64,000 nt of DNA, taken from Immersiella caudata. Lineage: Eukaryota; Ascomycota; Sordariomycetes; Sordariales; Lasiosphaeriaceae. Position 1 is the first letter of the stretch; the number at the start of each line of letters is the position of its first letter. A program made the position numbers and the translations under genes. Shown here in pieces: positions 10,104-22,300 of this stretch. The notes beneath the pieces were generated by a model, which saw nothing but the letters and a program-made list of their open reading frames with translations, was not told where the DNA came from and searched no databases. Location of the stretch: the NCBI GenBank assembly GCA_030512335.1, contig JAULSU010000005.1, forward strand, positions 3,038,001 to 3,102,000, read 5' to 3'.

Positions 10104-13100
10104 GCTAAGGAGGCCCAAGGGGGAAATGGTTCTGCGCTTGTCGCGCATAGCGGGCCTCTGTGGCGTCTGGCGTTATCAAACCTTCTTCGTTCTATTCTTG
10201 GCGTTTCGTGTCCCTGATTTGAGGCATCTGGCTGAAGCATTTGTGCCGTCGGTTCACTTTGCTTCTTTTTTTGTTTACTTAGCGGTTGCGCCATCTGCCG
10301 CCGACCTCCATATGTATGTACGTATCTCAGTTGTCACAAAACGATGCGGTCTGGCTGGTTCACAGAACAGGCAGACAAGGTTGTCGATGTACCTAAGAGG
10401 TTACGCTACTTTGATGAGCCGTCGGCGTGCGGATCACAGAATCTGACAGCTGTTAATCGTGAGTACCTTACCTGGTAACTAGTCTGATCTGACTTGTACC
10501 TGTAAATGTATATTTCACAAGTTGCGGTTTCAATCGGAGGTGCATACGGATTGGATGGATGCAACCCATCTATCCATGCTTGTACGATGAGCTTGTTTGC
10601 CACAGGGCAGTTGGGAGAGCGGAGGGCCGCTTGTTTTGGGCCTGCAGGGGATGTAGGTACGCTTGGCAATGCGTGCTTATCCTTTGGATTGTACGGTGAC
10701 TGATTTTGTCGTACTTTACGACCAATCGGCCCCGTTCCTGAAGGGCGAGGCCGGAGGATGACCCGTCTATTTGTTGGGCTTGTTACTGTTCTTGTTGAGC
10801 GCAGTGGTGAATGGCGGACTATCTCCGCTGTCGTTTGACTACGAAGAGTACAACGTTTCAATCTTCGCAATGATCGGGGCGTTGTCCGAGCAAAACTTTC
10901 CTTGCATCTCTTTCTAGATGAGGTAAAGATGCCGATGGAAGGTGGCCCGTTTCTAAACGGAGTTTTCACGGTTCCCCTTGCACGAACGGACAGGCGGCGG
11001 TGAGGCAAAAGTCACGCATAAACAGACAGGCGAAACCTAGCTGGGTTCGGTTGAGTAAACGGGAGCCTTACCCGCTAGGAGGATGACGAAGGGGGGCCAT
11101 TCCTTCCATGGGAGGCGAAGAACATTGTGATGACGCGATGGAAGGTGAAACGGCGTCGCTTTGACAACCTCAGCTACGGAGAACTTCGGTATCCTCGGGA
11201 TGTGACAGACAGTCCGAGAATGCAATGGCCGTGCAGGGAGAAAATTTGACTTGTCGGATGCGACGGACGAACTTTGTATTAGTAACGCGAAGGGGTTCGA
11301 TGTTGAAGAGCTTTCTCAAGATTTTTTCTTCTTCGATTCGGTATGGGGCTTTGGTGATAGGGCCCCATCCGGTTTGCGTTTTTTTCAGGACCGCTTGTCC
11401 GCTTAGGTTCATGTGCGTTGACGGTTGGGTTTCAGATACTGCTTGCGACCGAAAGGCTGGTGCCGGTGGAGACGCTCTTTTCCGCATAAGGCTGAGGGAC
11501 TTGAAAAACACTGCTTGTTGATGTGGATATCGGGATGTCACGGTTCGGCCCTTGCGATACCATGGACATGACAAGCGGATCCTCTGAGAAATTTTTCCTC
11601 TCATTGATAGACAGGACCCACTGTTCGGGTCCAATTTTCTGTCCCGTCTCGATGGGCGGAGCAATTCGCACAGTTCTGTGGTGTCGTCTAAACACGTGTG
11701 AGTCAGATAGTGTTAGCCGTCGACAAGATATCCACCGCCGCTGAGCCTCTTGTAGGATTTTCATGCGGTCGTGAATACGCTGTGCGGCCCAATCGGATGG
11801 CCTGGAGCAGAGTTGGCCGAGTCCCGGAATTTTTTAAACCGCAGAAATGGAAAATCAAGAGAACGTGTCGAGCCTGTTGGTCGAGGGCTTCACAGAAGCG
11901 GCATTGCGTATCCATTATATCATCCCAGCGACGATATTCGAACCGTGTCGTTAATGGGATGGTGGGTCGGCGATCTGAAATCGGGTGGAACGCCACCCTT
12001 GCAGGGAAAATTCCGCCATCCAAATCTTCAAGTCGTCAACACTGTGATAACAAGGTGGGGCGTTATCTTATCGCAGCCGTCGCCCTGCCGATCCTCTCGG
12101 CATCCGACGGCGAAGGGACGTCCAACCCTGGTTGGCAGCCAAGTGATACCCCGAGATACATGCTTGCACCGGAGCAACCCAAAGCGGCTTTCGTGCGTCG
12201 ACAGTCAGAACCCAACCAAAGAGCAGAAAAAGGTGAGGAATCCAACAGCGAGTTTTGAGACACTCCGCCATGCTGCCCCAGAGCGCTCTGCTCCCCACTC
12301 CTCAGACCGTTGGTCAGCGGCGCGGTTTCGTCGTTTAGTGGTTGCGTCGCCTATGTCATTTGAGGGCTGTCGACCTCCCAGTTCGGGGCATCCCAAGACG
12401 ACACGCAATCAGGTGAGCAGCCGCATTGGCGCCCAAGAATATTCGTGACGGCGTCAAAACCTCGCCCTGTTCTCTGTGAAGTGGTCACGGAATGGGAAGG
12501 CAATCAGGCGGCCCCTCCCGCCTCCCACCAAGCGACAACCTGGATGAGAGCAGGAGGGGCACCTCATCGATGTCGTTGGCAGACGAAGCGGTCAAGGCAC
12601 ACGATGCGCCCACCTGCCCAGTTCGGCAGACCTCTCTTGACCCTTGACTGCCGTCGGTGGGGGTTTTGGATCATGTTGCCAAGCGCGCTGGTGGCTTTGG
12701 ATCTCCGTCGCTTAGGGTTGTTAGACTGGTTTGGGCCATTTTTGGCAGCCAAAAAGTGCCAAGACCTACGCGGGTGTCCGTCGAACCTGGCAGCTGAGCA
12801 TGTGCAGCCCTGCAACATCAAGAATACGCAGCATACGCAGCTCTCGTCAGGCCCAATGAGGCATGTTAGTTTCGGAGTGATATTGGCTGCCGCGGTCCAG
12901 TGGGAATTCCCTCAGGCCCAGCCACAGAGCCTTCTGCATGGTCCCGGCACGCACCCGGCGATGATGCTACAGACGTACAGGAGCTCCATTGACTTGGCGC
13001 ATATCCCCAGCGTTTCCAGAGCTGTGTTTGAGGGGAAAGACAGCGCAATCAGCAACACGTGTGGCATTCCGTACCATCATTGACTAATAGTCTTTCCAGC

Positions 13101-14092
13101 CAGAGCCGGCGGTAGCCAGTCACACACTTCGAAAGGTTGGCCGGCGTTAGGAGGGTTCTGCTGGCACCCCACGCAAGGCCATCCCACCTGCACCTGTGGA
13201 CGGGCAGAGCAGTGCCGTCTTTGGCGTCCCGAAAATTCTCTATCGTCAACCAGCCTCAACCTACCACAGTTACTATCTTCCTAGTTATGGCCCCACTTCC
13301 CAGTGCGGCCGTTCCAGATTGGCAGATGCCCTGTTCCGCTATCGCACGACTCGTGGGATGCTGCCGCTGTGCCCCACCACAGTCCTGCAGTTGAGAGTGA
13401 CATTTGGGACCCCTCCACCAGCCTCAGTCCACCCGCGGCTGGCCCAACCACACCACCAACCATGCCAAGACCAGCCAGCGAGGTACCGGGCTGTACTTCG
13501 ATACATCCCACCCTTTGATGGATCCCACCATGCATTGCGTGAGCTGCTGGAGGGCTCAGTCACGATCCCGGTTGTGTGATGACCCTGGTCGTCTGGGCCG
13601 TCTGGAATTTGTGAACTCCCTTCGCCTCAGCTTATGATCAAGGGCTTTCCTAGCACGCAGGGCGCGCAGGGTACTCCTGCGTTTTTCTCGGTCCCGTCAA
13701 TGGTCCAAGCAAGTCTTTTTTGCTCCCTGGCGGTCGTGCTCGCGCGAATCTTAGACCCGCATCCTGTCATTCCTATTTTTCCCTCTGCATCCCTCCTACG
13801 ACCTCGAACTGCGCTAGAGACGGGCTCCTAGATCCTACGTTGTCAGACTCACCGCCTCCTGACTCTCGCGACAAACCCGTTGAACCCTTAGATCACCGAA
13901 CCGGTGACCGACTGCTACTTCCTCGCCAACTTTTTGCGCCGTCCCTACCGAGAACATACGATACGAGGCGCGTTATCCTACTTCGAGCACAGGAGCAGCA
14001 GACCGAGTATTCCTACCGAGACAGCTAGATTGGTGCTATTTGATCGCAAAGGCGCCTCCGCCGTGCGTGGGCGCTCGCTCGTAAAGCCGGCG
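10104..14092. other. Long gene-poor region between creC and creD
   Basis: Four kilobases with no gene I can support. Many medium-length open frames exist on both strands, but none has sustained protein-like composition or usable splice sites. The minus-strand frame at 11703-12023 weakly resembles the C-terminal Cys/His end of a LINE-type retroelement. The last kilobase before 14093 is pyrimidine-rich and probably serves as creD promoter and leader. Confidence 0.45.
11703..12023 (-). pseudogene. Possible decayed LINE-type retroelement fragment
   Basis: The minus-strand frame reads TQCRFCEALDQQARHVLL, which resembles the Cys-x2-Cys...His end found after the reverse transcriptase/RNase H region of fungal LINE elements. 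The expected final Cys is displaced and no reverse transcriptase is present nearby, so if real this is an old fragment. Chance similarity is quite possible. Confidence 0.2.
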
Positions 14093-16094
14093 ATGCCATC
14101 CTTCAACCCCTTCACCTCGGTGACAGGGAAGCACGCTTTCACCCTCTTCGAGATCCGGTAAGCATTGGATCGTGCCTCCGCATATCTCGGCTGGAGACTA
14201 ACGGCTGGCTGGCGCTGTAGGCTCGAGAATGACTTCATCGTCTTCCGCGGCAACGACCACGAAGCATCGGGTCAGCCCCTCAAGGGCACCGTAGTTTTGT
14301 GTCTCCCTACACCATTAAAAATCGAAGACGTCCACCTAAGATTGACCGGAACACTTCATTACGGGTAAGCCCTTAGCCAATGGTTCTGCCGCGCGCGCGC
14401 AAGGCGTGGGGAAGCAAAACTGACATTTGGTTAGCTGGACCGATTCGAGAGTAACACCCACGGGAATCACCAACCAGAAGGTCGATAAGACGACCACGAT
14501 CTTTTCGCATAGGTGGACACCCTTTGTCGGTGTGGGCGCACCGGACTCAGCAAACATCGCCGGCAAGGGTGTTACACTGCCGGTAGGGAATTACGAATGG
14601 CCCTTTGAGTTGATGCTCCCGGGAGACACGGCCGAGAGCATCGAGGGCCTCCGTGAGGGGCAAGTTACCTGGAAACTCAAAGCTACAGTTGCACGGGGGA
14701 AGCTGGCGTACGACCTGCACGCCTATAGGAGGTTACGCATAATACGGACATTGGAGCCTTCCGCCCTCGAGTTCCTGCACGCTATGAGCGTCGAAAATAT
14801 TTGGCCAAACAAGATCGAGTACTCCATTGTGGTTCCCCAAAAGGCCGTGGTATTTGGTAGCTCGATTCCACTCGAAACTAGATTTAGTCCTTTGCTGAAA
14901 GGGTTGGAACTCGGCGATATCACGATACGACTCATGGAGGTCCACGACATCATTGTCAACTCGTCCACTGGACACCCGACGAAAGAGTACCGCAGGGAGC
15001 GCGAGGTGTCAATGTGGACTATCCCCATGAACCGAGAAGAACATTGGCACGACATGATCGACGACACCGGCCAGGAGGGTTGGGTCATGAGCACGGCTTT
15101 GGATCTGCCCAGGAAGCTGGGAAAATGTATCCAGGACGTCAATGTCCTGGGCATCAAAGTCAGACACAAGCTAAAACTGGTCGTTGCGCTCAAAAACCCC
15201 GATGGACACGTCTCGGAACTCCGCGCAACCCTTCCGGTAACTATCTTCATCTCCCCGAATATGCCGCTGGACGAAGAAGGCAATTTGGTGCGACAGCTGC
15301 CTCAAGGCGCTACGAGCGAATCAGTGGCGGCCGTCGCCCCGCCGAGCTATAGCGAGCATTTCCTCGATCAACTCTACGACGACATCGAGCCGACAGGGCT
15401 GCAGACCCCAGCGCCCCAATCCGGTGTCAACAGTCCCACCTACGGCCATTCCCGGGCAGGTTCGAGCGAGAATCTGGCTGCCATGATGAACCTGACCATC
15501 ACTCCAGCCGCGCTCTCTTCGAGGCTGCAGAGTGTGTCCCTAGAAGAGTCCAACCGAAACAACTCTTGGAATTCCCTCAACGCAGCAACGTCGAGCTACG
15601 GAGGCCGGTCCTCCGGAGGAACACCATACCATCTGGTTGACAGCGCTCCCAGCTCGGCTCCGCCGTCTGCTCCCCTCACGCGACAGAACAGCGACGAGCA
15701 GTCGTCTAGCAGCGATTCGGCGGACCACCTTGACCTCCAGGAGATTTGCAAGGTCCCCAGCTACCAAACAGCTGTGAAGGCACCCATAAAGCCGCTGACA
15801 AGCGTTCCGGGCTTCTCACTTCCGGATTACCAGACGGCGACCAGCGCTCCACCCAGTGCGCCAGGGTCTCCGAACGCAGATCACTCTGCAATCGACCCGA
15901 TGACGAGAGTGACATTCGCAGTCCCCCCTGTGGTGGCTTCAGCTCCTTCGGTACAAGAGCCGACCCCCAGTCCCCGCCGTAGGTCGGTCCTGTCTGGACG
16001 TCGACGACAGTTCTCATTGTCCCACGGTTGGCTCCATGGAGACGACGAGCATCGGCGGCTGCACATCATCCAGTCTCGGGAAAGAGTGGCATAG
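14093..16094 (+). CDS. creD: Arrestin-like ubiquitin ligase adaptor CreD
   Basis: Alpha-arrestin related to Aspergillus CreD and yeast Rod1/Rog3, which recruit an Rsp5/HulA-type HECT ubiquitin ligase to plasma-membrane transporters and influence carbon catabolite repression. Three exons 14093..14157, 14221..14364, 14435..16094; 622 aa. Introns of 63 and 70 nt join FEIRLENDFIVFRGND and LHYGWTDSR in frame. The arrestin N domain spans about 10-170 and the C domain about 185-330, including WKLKATVARGKLAYDL and RRLRIIRTLE. Downstream are PY-type motifs: PPSY near residue 372, VPSY near 511 and LPDY near 533; PPxY motifs bind WW domains. The C-terminal half is Ser/Pro-rich and likely phosphorylated. 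It lies downstream of creC in the same orientation, but with its own upstream region. Confidence 0.94.
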
Positions 16095-17438
16095 GGAACC
16101 ACCAGGACATCCATATGCTCTCGAAACCACTAATGAACTCTTCCTTTTGTCTTTTTCTTCTGTACAGTACACACACTGGAGGCATGGTGTTAAGGCTGCT
16201 GCACACGGCGTTTTGGAGGGCATAGAGCAGCAACCTCTTATCCTGTTGGTCGGTTTGTTTTGGCTTGGTATAGCGATCCAGGCTGGAGGGGCAAGGTAAT
16301 GGTGGAATAGCCATAGACAGGGGTCAATGGGGGCGTTGAGTTTGGGGAAATGCACATACTCGACTGCCGGAAAAGATGGAGGATTGAAGCGCACATGCTA
16401 TTGGCATTATTGATACCCCTTGATCAGTCAACCGAACAGAATCAATAAGAACGGGGGCATCCCGTTGAATTTAAACTTGACGATTCAAGATGCACACATC
16501 TCATCGCGGGTGAGGCCTCTGCGAGGAGGTGGAGAGCGGTGGATTCTAGCGGCTAACGCCGCGCCGCACCGTTCAGGGGGTGTGTTGATGTGGTGGAGTA
16601 AGATCTCCGAAGATTTGGGCCGACGAGCCGAAAGAAAGATTTTACACCCCATAGCCGAATGAAGCAGTATGAACCTATCTTCTCAGATCAATTGATTTTG
16701 CGAGGATTATGCTCACGACGTTTCAGAGCAACCTCTAGCTGGCTTCCGCTGTCAGTTTGATCTAGATTACGTCATATTCTACCCCACATCTGAGGCCCCC
16801 AACGAGGGGGTGCAAGACACTCCAAGAGGTGCAACGATGCCCAAAGCGAGACAGATAGACGGACGAGCGGCCGAGTCGAAGAATCATGCGTTGCGCTGTT
16901 TGCAGCCTGCAGATTCGAAATCCTTTGGGTGAAGAAGGGGACCATGACCAGCTGAATCGGGCATTGTCGAGAGGGGTCCATGATGTCGCCCCGCAATTGG
17001 GCCTCGTTACGTCATTTAGCTCGTGGCGATCTCCGACAAGGATGCGAGCACAGACTCGACCTTTATTCGCGCTTGGCCACGACCTGTTGATGAAACCCAC
17101 TTGGAGAATCATCCGATTTGGTTCGTCTTCGTCGCGAGCTGCGTTCTAGCCTGGTCGCTGCAGCTCATTTTGTAACGGATCTCTTGGTGTCGTAAAGAAG
17201 GGGCTACTACAAGTAGCCAGTTTCCCCATCCGTTCTCCCCTCCGTTCTTTCCATGACTCCATCGGTTTTACCGAATTTCGGACGACTCAACAGCTGCCCC
17301 ATTGTTATCGTAAATTGAAACGTCGGACGAACCGGCCCCTCTGCGACGCCCTCACTCCGTATTCTAGAGAGGAACCCGTTGAAATCCTTCAAAACGGCGG
17401 GCCTAAAGAAACTCGGGATTTCCCGAAAAAGCACCGAC
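16095..17438. other. Intergenic region creD/slm1-like
   Basis: Contains the creD 3' end and the promoter and leader of the SLM1-like gene. No coding signal seen. Confidence 0.45.
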
Positions 17439-19224
17439 ATGTCGGTCCAGTCGCCAACGTCCACTGCGGCGCCATCCCGCCAGGAGACAATGGCGAGCGC
17501 CATCTCCGAGGATGCTGTTCCGAACGTTGACCCCAGCACCGTATGTGAGAATTGAGTTTGTGCTCAATTGGTCAGCCACACAACCGCAAATAGTGAGACT
17601 AACATTGGATACCGCAGACCGCTGGCCTCCTCGCCGAGCGATTGCAGGCATACAAACATGCCGTTGTCTACATTGAGGAGTACATTGAGGCCGTTGAGAA
17701 GGTCCACAAAGCGCAGGCGAAGGAGTATGAGAAGGTCTTGAAGGTACGTTTCCGAATATGAGCCCAGGGCATTGTGAGACAGAATGTCCAAACTCATGCG
17801 CCGCAGACCATCTCCAAGCCCCTTAGGGAGGGTGAGCACTTCGACCAGAGCTTGGGTGGCGTTGCCGGGTTCTTTGAGAACATGCGCGTCAACACGCAGG
17901 CGCTCATCAACACCAACCTCGAAACGGAAAAGAACATCAAGGGCACCGTCCTGCCCGTTATCGAGCGCCTGCACAAGGAGATCAAGCATAAGGCGAAGGA
18001 GCTTGAGCACGGCGCGGAAAAGGGGGCTAAGGAAGTCGAGAAGGCGCGCAACACCACCCAGAAGCACATCGAGCTGCTCGGCCAGCACACAGCTTCGTTC
18101 GAGGCGGCTGGCGGCAAGCACAATGCCACAGACGACCCCTATGTCATTCACCGCGGCGTCCTCCACCGACTTGGCAAGCAGGTCCTGGAGGAGAACAACC
18201 ATCGCAACGACTTGATTGCCGTCCAGACCAACTTCCAGGTCTTCGAGACCCATGTCATACACGTCATCCAAGAAGTCATGGAGACCTTCAACACATATGC
18301 CGGTGGTCAGGCCGAGAAGGTGCGCTCCCTCTACAGCGACATGCTCGGCGCCGCCCAGCGCATCCCTCCCGATTTCGAGTGGAAGGCCTTTGTTGCTCGC
18401 AGCAAGGACAGGCTGGTCGACCCCAATGAGGACCCGCGCACCGTCGAAAGCGTCCAGTTCCCCAACATGACCCACCCGTCCACCAAGCCGCTGATCGAGG
18501 GCACTCTGGAACGCAAAAGTCGCAACAAGCTCTCTTGGGGCACCCAGACCGGCTACTATGTTGTGACGCCGTCCAAGTTCCTGCACGAGTTCAAGGATAG
18601 TGACAACTTGCGCAAGGACCCGACACCGGAGCTCAGCATTTACCTGCCCGATGCCATCATCGGCGTGCCCAGCGGGGAGAAGTTTAATATCAAGGGCAAG
18701 GATCGCTCTGGCACTATGGGCGGCAAGCTTGCTGGCACCTCGGAGTTTTCGTTCAAGGCCCATACTCCGGCTGAGGCTCAGAAGTGGTTCGATGCCATCC
18801 GGAGCGTTACTGGCGCTACCGGACCTGCTCCTGTGTCATCGCCTACCCCGAGCCCGCCTGCGGCTGCAACCGAGGATAAGAAGCTTGAAGCTGCGCCAGC
18901 GGTCGCTGCGCCTCCTGCTGAGAAGCCGGTTGTCGCTGTAGATACTGACCACAAGGCGCAAGAAGCCGGTACGTATTTTCTCTAGTCCAGGTATTAGCAA
19001 TGAAGACACTAACAGGTTGGCTAGGTATCACCGGTGCTACCACTGCCAGCCCTACAGTCATTTCTCCCGCGTCGGACACAACAACCGCTACGACCTCTGA
19101 CGCCGCAAAGGGTGCAGGCTCTCTCGATACCAAGGGTAGCATTGACACAGCTATTACCTCGCCAACTGCGCCTGCTTCGGTGCCGGCTTCCGCGACAGCG
19201 GAGAAGGCGCCGCTTCCGAGCTAA
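17439..19224 (+). CDS. slm1: SLM1-like PH-domain phosphoinositide-binding protein
   Basis: Homolog of yeast Slm1/Slm2, which bind PtdIns(4,5)P2 at eisosomes and act as TORC2 effectors. Four exons 17439..17540, 17618..17743, 17807..18968, 19025..19224; 529 aa. A short disordered N-terminus precedes a helical F-BAR-like region (about 40-300, starting AGLLAERLQAYKHAVVYIEE, with KKxxKELE-type coiled-coil), then a PH domain (about 345-455, LIEGTLERKSR, ending AEAQKWFDAIRSV). The tail is rich in Ala/Pro/Thr. The last intron has two in-frame acceptors, 19015 and 19024; I used 19024 because the branch site is too close to the first. Length and domain order fit the family. Confidence 0.92.
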
Positions 19225-20119
19225 GCGTGCTTCAGCAATAATATGTGAGGCTGTGATGTGAGGATGTCCGAAATGTCGGTGAAGACGCGGAGGGTTGTGA
19301 TGAGCTTGCCTGAGCAACGGATACCAACATATTTACCATGTAGGCGGGCAGTGTCGGAATAGGGGTGAAAGTAATGCGGGGGTCACGGAGGGAGTTTGCT
19401 TAGGTAGTTTAGCTTGTTCAGTTTGATATGCCCCCCTAAGCCCTAAGTACGTACCCATAGTAGGTTGAGTAACGTAACGTTGCAAAAGACAGAATGGAAG
19501 TAGTAGATTCGATCGATCTGATTACCTCGCCTGTTGTGGTTGGCTGTGAAATGCTCGGGGGTTTCGAGCCTGGGGCGAGATTCTGCCTAGGTTTCTACTG
19601 TGTCTGGTCTGTCTGGGCTGTAGGCAGCCATCTTCCCTTCATCCGTCCCCTTCCGGTCACGGAACCTGGGCGCCATGGAGGGAAAAGGGGCGGAGTTTCT
19701 GCATATTCGAGATACATACTCTTACTTCGCTTGTGGTATCTATCGGGGCAACTAGCATATGAGGCGGTTCCAGTACATGGACACGAGGATGCAAGGGCCG
19801 TGTGTAAATCGTGGCTTGGAGAGAGATGATGGATGAGGCAAGCCTCGTGAGGTTATGTTACAGTAGGTTTAAGCTTAGTTTGGTCAAGGTAAGGTAGGTC
19901 CGGTCTTGGGGCATGGTGTTCGGGCGTTCCAGCCCTGGAGCTTTGACATTCAGTTGGTGACGTCTATCTAAGGATCATACCTATCCCTGGGCAGATGGAT
20001 AGGTTGTGGTTTTGAGATTGTGTGCTCTCAAGGGCCAGGAAGGGGGGTATTTGAAAATCTTATGAGATAACAAGGGGCGCTCAGTTGTGCTTTGAGTTTA
20101 GGGGGTGAGTGATGGTAGG

Positions 20120-20201
20120 GGGTTGATACCCCTCTGTGCTTGATCCGGAGGGGGGGTGGAAGAGTGGTGACGGAGGGTGGGTTGATACTCTTCTGTGCTC
20201 G
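20120..20201 (+). repeat. Diverged 23-bp direct repeat, period 59
   Basis: Copies at 20120-20142 and 20179-20201 share GGGTTGATAC and TCTGTGCT and match at 20 of 23 positions. All three differences are C/T transitions. The surrounding 3' flank of the SLM1-like gene is non-coding. Confidence 0.6.
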
Positions 20202-22053
20202 TAACTGAGCGCAAAGGTAGGCCTCGTTAGCTCTTCGCATCTTCCCTCTCGGCTTCACCTAACTTGGAGGCGTGGGTTGTGAGATCTTCGTCTGGCTTAG
20301 ATCGGGTGCCATTTCTGCCACTACCCGTGAGTCACGTCCCTCTGCCGCAGAGAACGAAGCCAACAGGCTAACCCATCCACTACACTGACATAGCCGCCCG
20401 GAAGGGATGGCGCTCTCTTTCCGGTGTTAGCGTGAGGGAGAAATGTATGCGTCGTCGTCCTGCTTTGATGCCCAAGGAGGTTTTCGAGAGAAAAAAAAGT
20501 GCAGAAGCTGGAAATGTCATGTGGAAATCTACCTGGGATGGGAGAGGCAAGGAACTTTGGGCCCGGGCAATGGCTTATCTGCCAACTTTCAATTTCAGGG
20601 GAAGGAGCCAGTGAGATGAGGTGTCGTCCAGATAGGAAGGAACGACTTCTGGGTGATGTCAGTATGCGGGGCGGACGGGATGTATTTCTTTGCTCGCTTT
20701 GGTTTTTCTTCCCTGGGGAAGAGGTTGCCTATTTCTTTGGACAGTTCACTATCAGATGCCGGGCTTGACCGACGGGACGCCGCAGACGTATCGGCGGTAG
20801 TCGCGATATTTTTTTTGGTTTGTTCCGTACCGCCAGCGGCCACTCCAGAGGAGGCGGTAGCCATTCGGCATCTCGGAAGCCCTGACGATCGATGTTAATT
20901 TCTCGGTGAGAGAGTGACGTGCCGCTTGGGGTCGGCAATTGACGACAGCGGTGCTTCAGGGCAGCCAATCCTCGGGCGGGCATCGCGCACAGAGCCTTGC
21001 CCGGGCCCGAATCGCCCGATCCGCTGTCGGGCTGTGAGTGGCCGATTGCGGAGCGCACGAGTCGTCAACACTGACTGTTGTCGGTCGAACATTGGGTTGT
21101 TCGCCCGGTGGTGTGTGTTGGGAGATGCGGGACCACGACACTCACCGAAGGACCGCGAACCACGTCGAGAAGTTCGAGGCGGCCATGCTGCGAATCGTCT
21201 GGGCCGAAGTGAAACTAGCCAATCTGCGCGCGTGCAGGGACGGCCACGTCCTCTTCCCTCCGCATCTTACATGTGTATCGAGGCGGCTGAGTGTGCATCG
21301 CTGTCGAAGTGTCTTGCAGGACGTGGCTGATGTGTGCTTCAGCCCTATTCGCTCCCCCAGAGTTCCAGCGAGCCTAAGGGGGCTCCTTACCCGATACTAG
21401 CACGCAGCGTCAATGTGGAAAACGAAACCCCGGCTCCCAGTGTGACCCCCATCTGGGAGCAGCTACCCGACACAATTGGAGCAAAGTCAGCAGGAGCCTC
21501 GTGAGCCTCACTTACAGGTTGCCGTCATCAGGGTGTGTGGAGATGATGGTGGTTCCCCGCGATCTCCCACTTGTGAGTTGGTCTCGCTTGCATTAGATTC
21601 ACAGGCTGTGCCGTTGCTGAGCCAAAACAGGTCGCTGAGAGGTTTCAAGCGGTGATGGACGAAGCGACACAGCGTGGGCGTCGAAACGTTCTTAAATCAG
21701 CTAGTTGATGAGCCACCTTCGATGTCTGCTCACGCTAGCATCCCAGGATCAACGTCGTCAGAGCCTCGCGCATCGTGCATGCTGGGCAAGCCATCTGCTA
21801 TTTCCCCCTCTCTAGCGGAGCCACCTGTCCTTGCTTTCTCGAAGGGGGACGTTATGTCGCGGGAACTGTCAACAGTCCTATTGGCCGCCTCACCTTTGCA
21901 CTCCCTGACCATGGGCTATGGAGACTCTACCGACCCCGTCCCAGTGCAGCAAGAGCAGTACTTGGGCAAAGAGACGAAAATGCTCTTGGGTTTGATGCAA
22001 ACACGTCATATGCGATGCGTGGGCCAGAGATTGGGACATGCTGGGTTAGGAGG

Positions 22054-22059
22054 TATATA
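22054..22059 (+). promoter_or_regulatory. Putative TATA box of Clr5-domain gene
   Basis: TATATA 242 nt before the start codon, the best core-promoter candidate in this upstream region. The assignment rests on position alone. Confidence 0.3.
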
Positions 22060-22300
22060 GCGAACCTCTGATCCCTCGCCCCTGACCATCGCCTCTCCAT
22101 TTGGACATGTCGATCAAGCCTCATTATCAAAGAATATCACTTAACGCCCAGGTTCTGTTGAAGCCTCGTGTGAAGGAAGTTATAGCCTCTAGGCGTTTAC
22201 GTGTCCAAGGATACCCCTATATCTCTTCAGCCAGTCTCGTATCGAGTCCTCTTCATCGGTTTTGCCCCGCCGTTGCTAGCGTACCCGAAGATCTGGAAAC

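Larger units (their letters stand above)
19225..22300. other. 3-kb intergenic region upstream of Clr5-domain gene
   Basis: No gene that I can support. It holds a diverged 23-bp direct repeat (20120 and 20179) and a TATATA motif at 22054-22059 that could be the core promoter of the next gene. Long open frames on both strands look like chance frames. Confidence 0.45.

Noticed and set aside
10406..11008. 200-codon minus-strand open frame after creC
   Set aside because: Arg/Thr/Pro-rich random-looking sequence, typical of an antisense frame in GC-rich DNA.
12445..13083. 212-codon open frame between creC and creD
   Set aside because: No domain, no plausible start context, and overlapping frames of similar length on both strands.
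17564..18763. 399-codon minus-strand frame
   Set aside because: Exact antisense shadow of the SLM1-like coding exon; Leu/Val/Gly-rich mirror composition.
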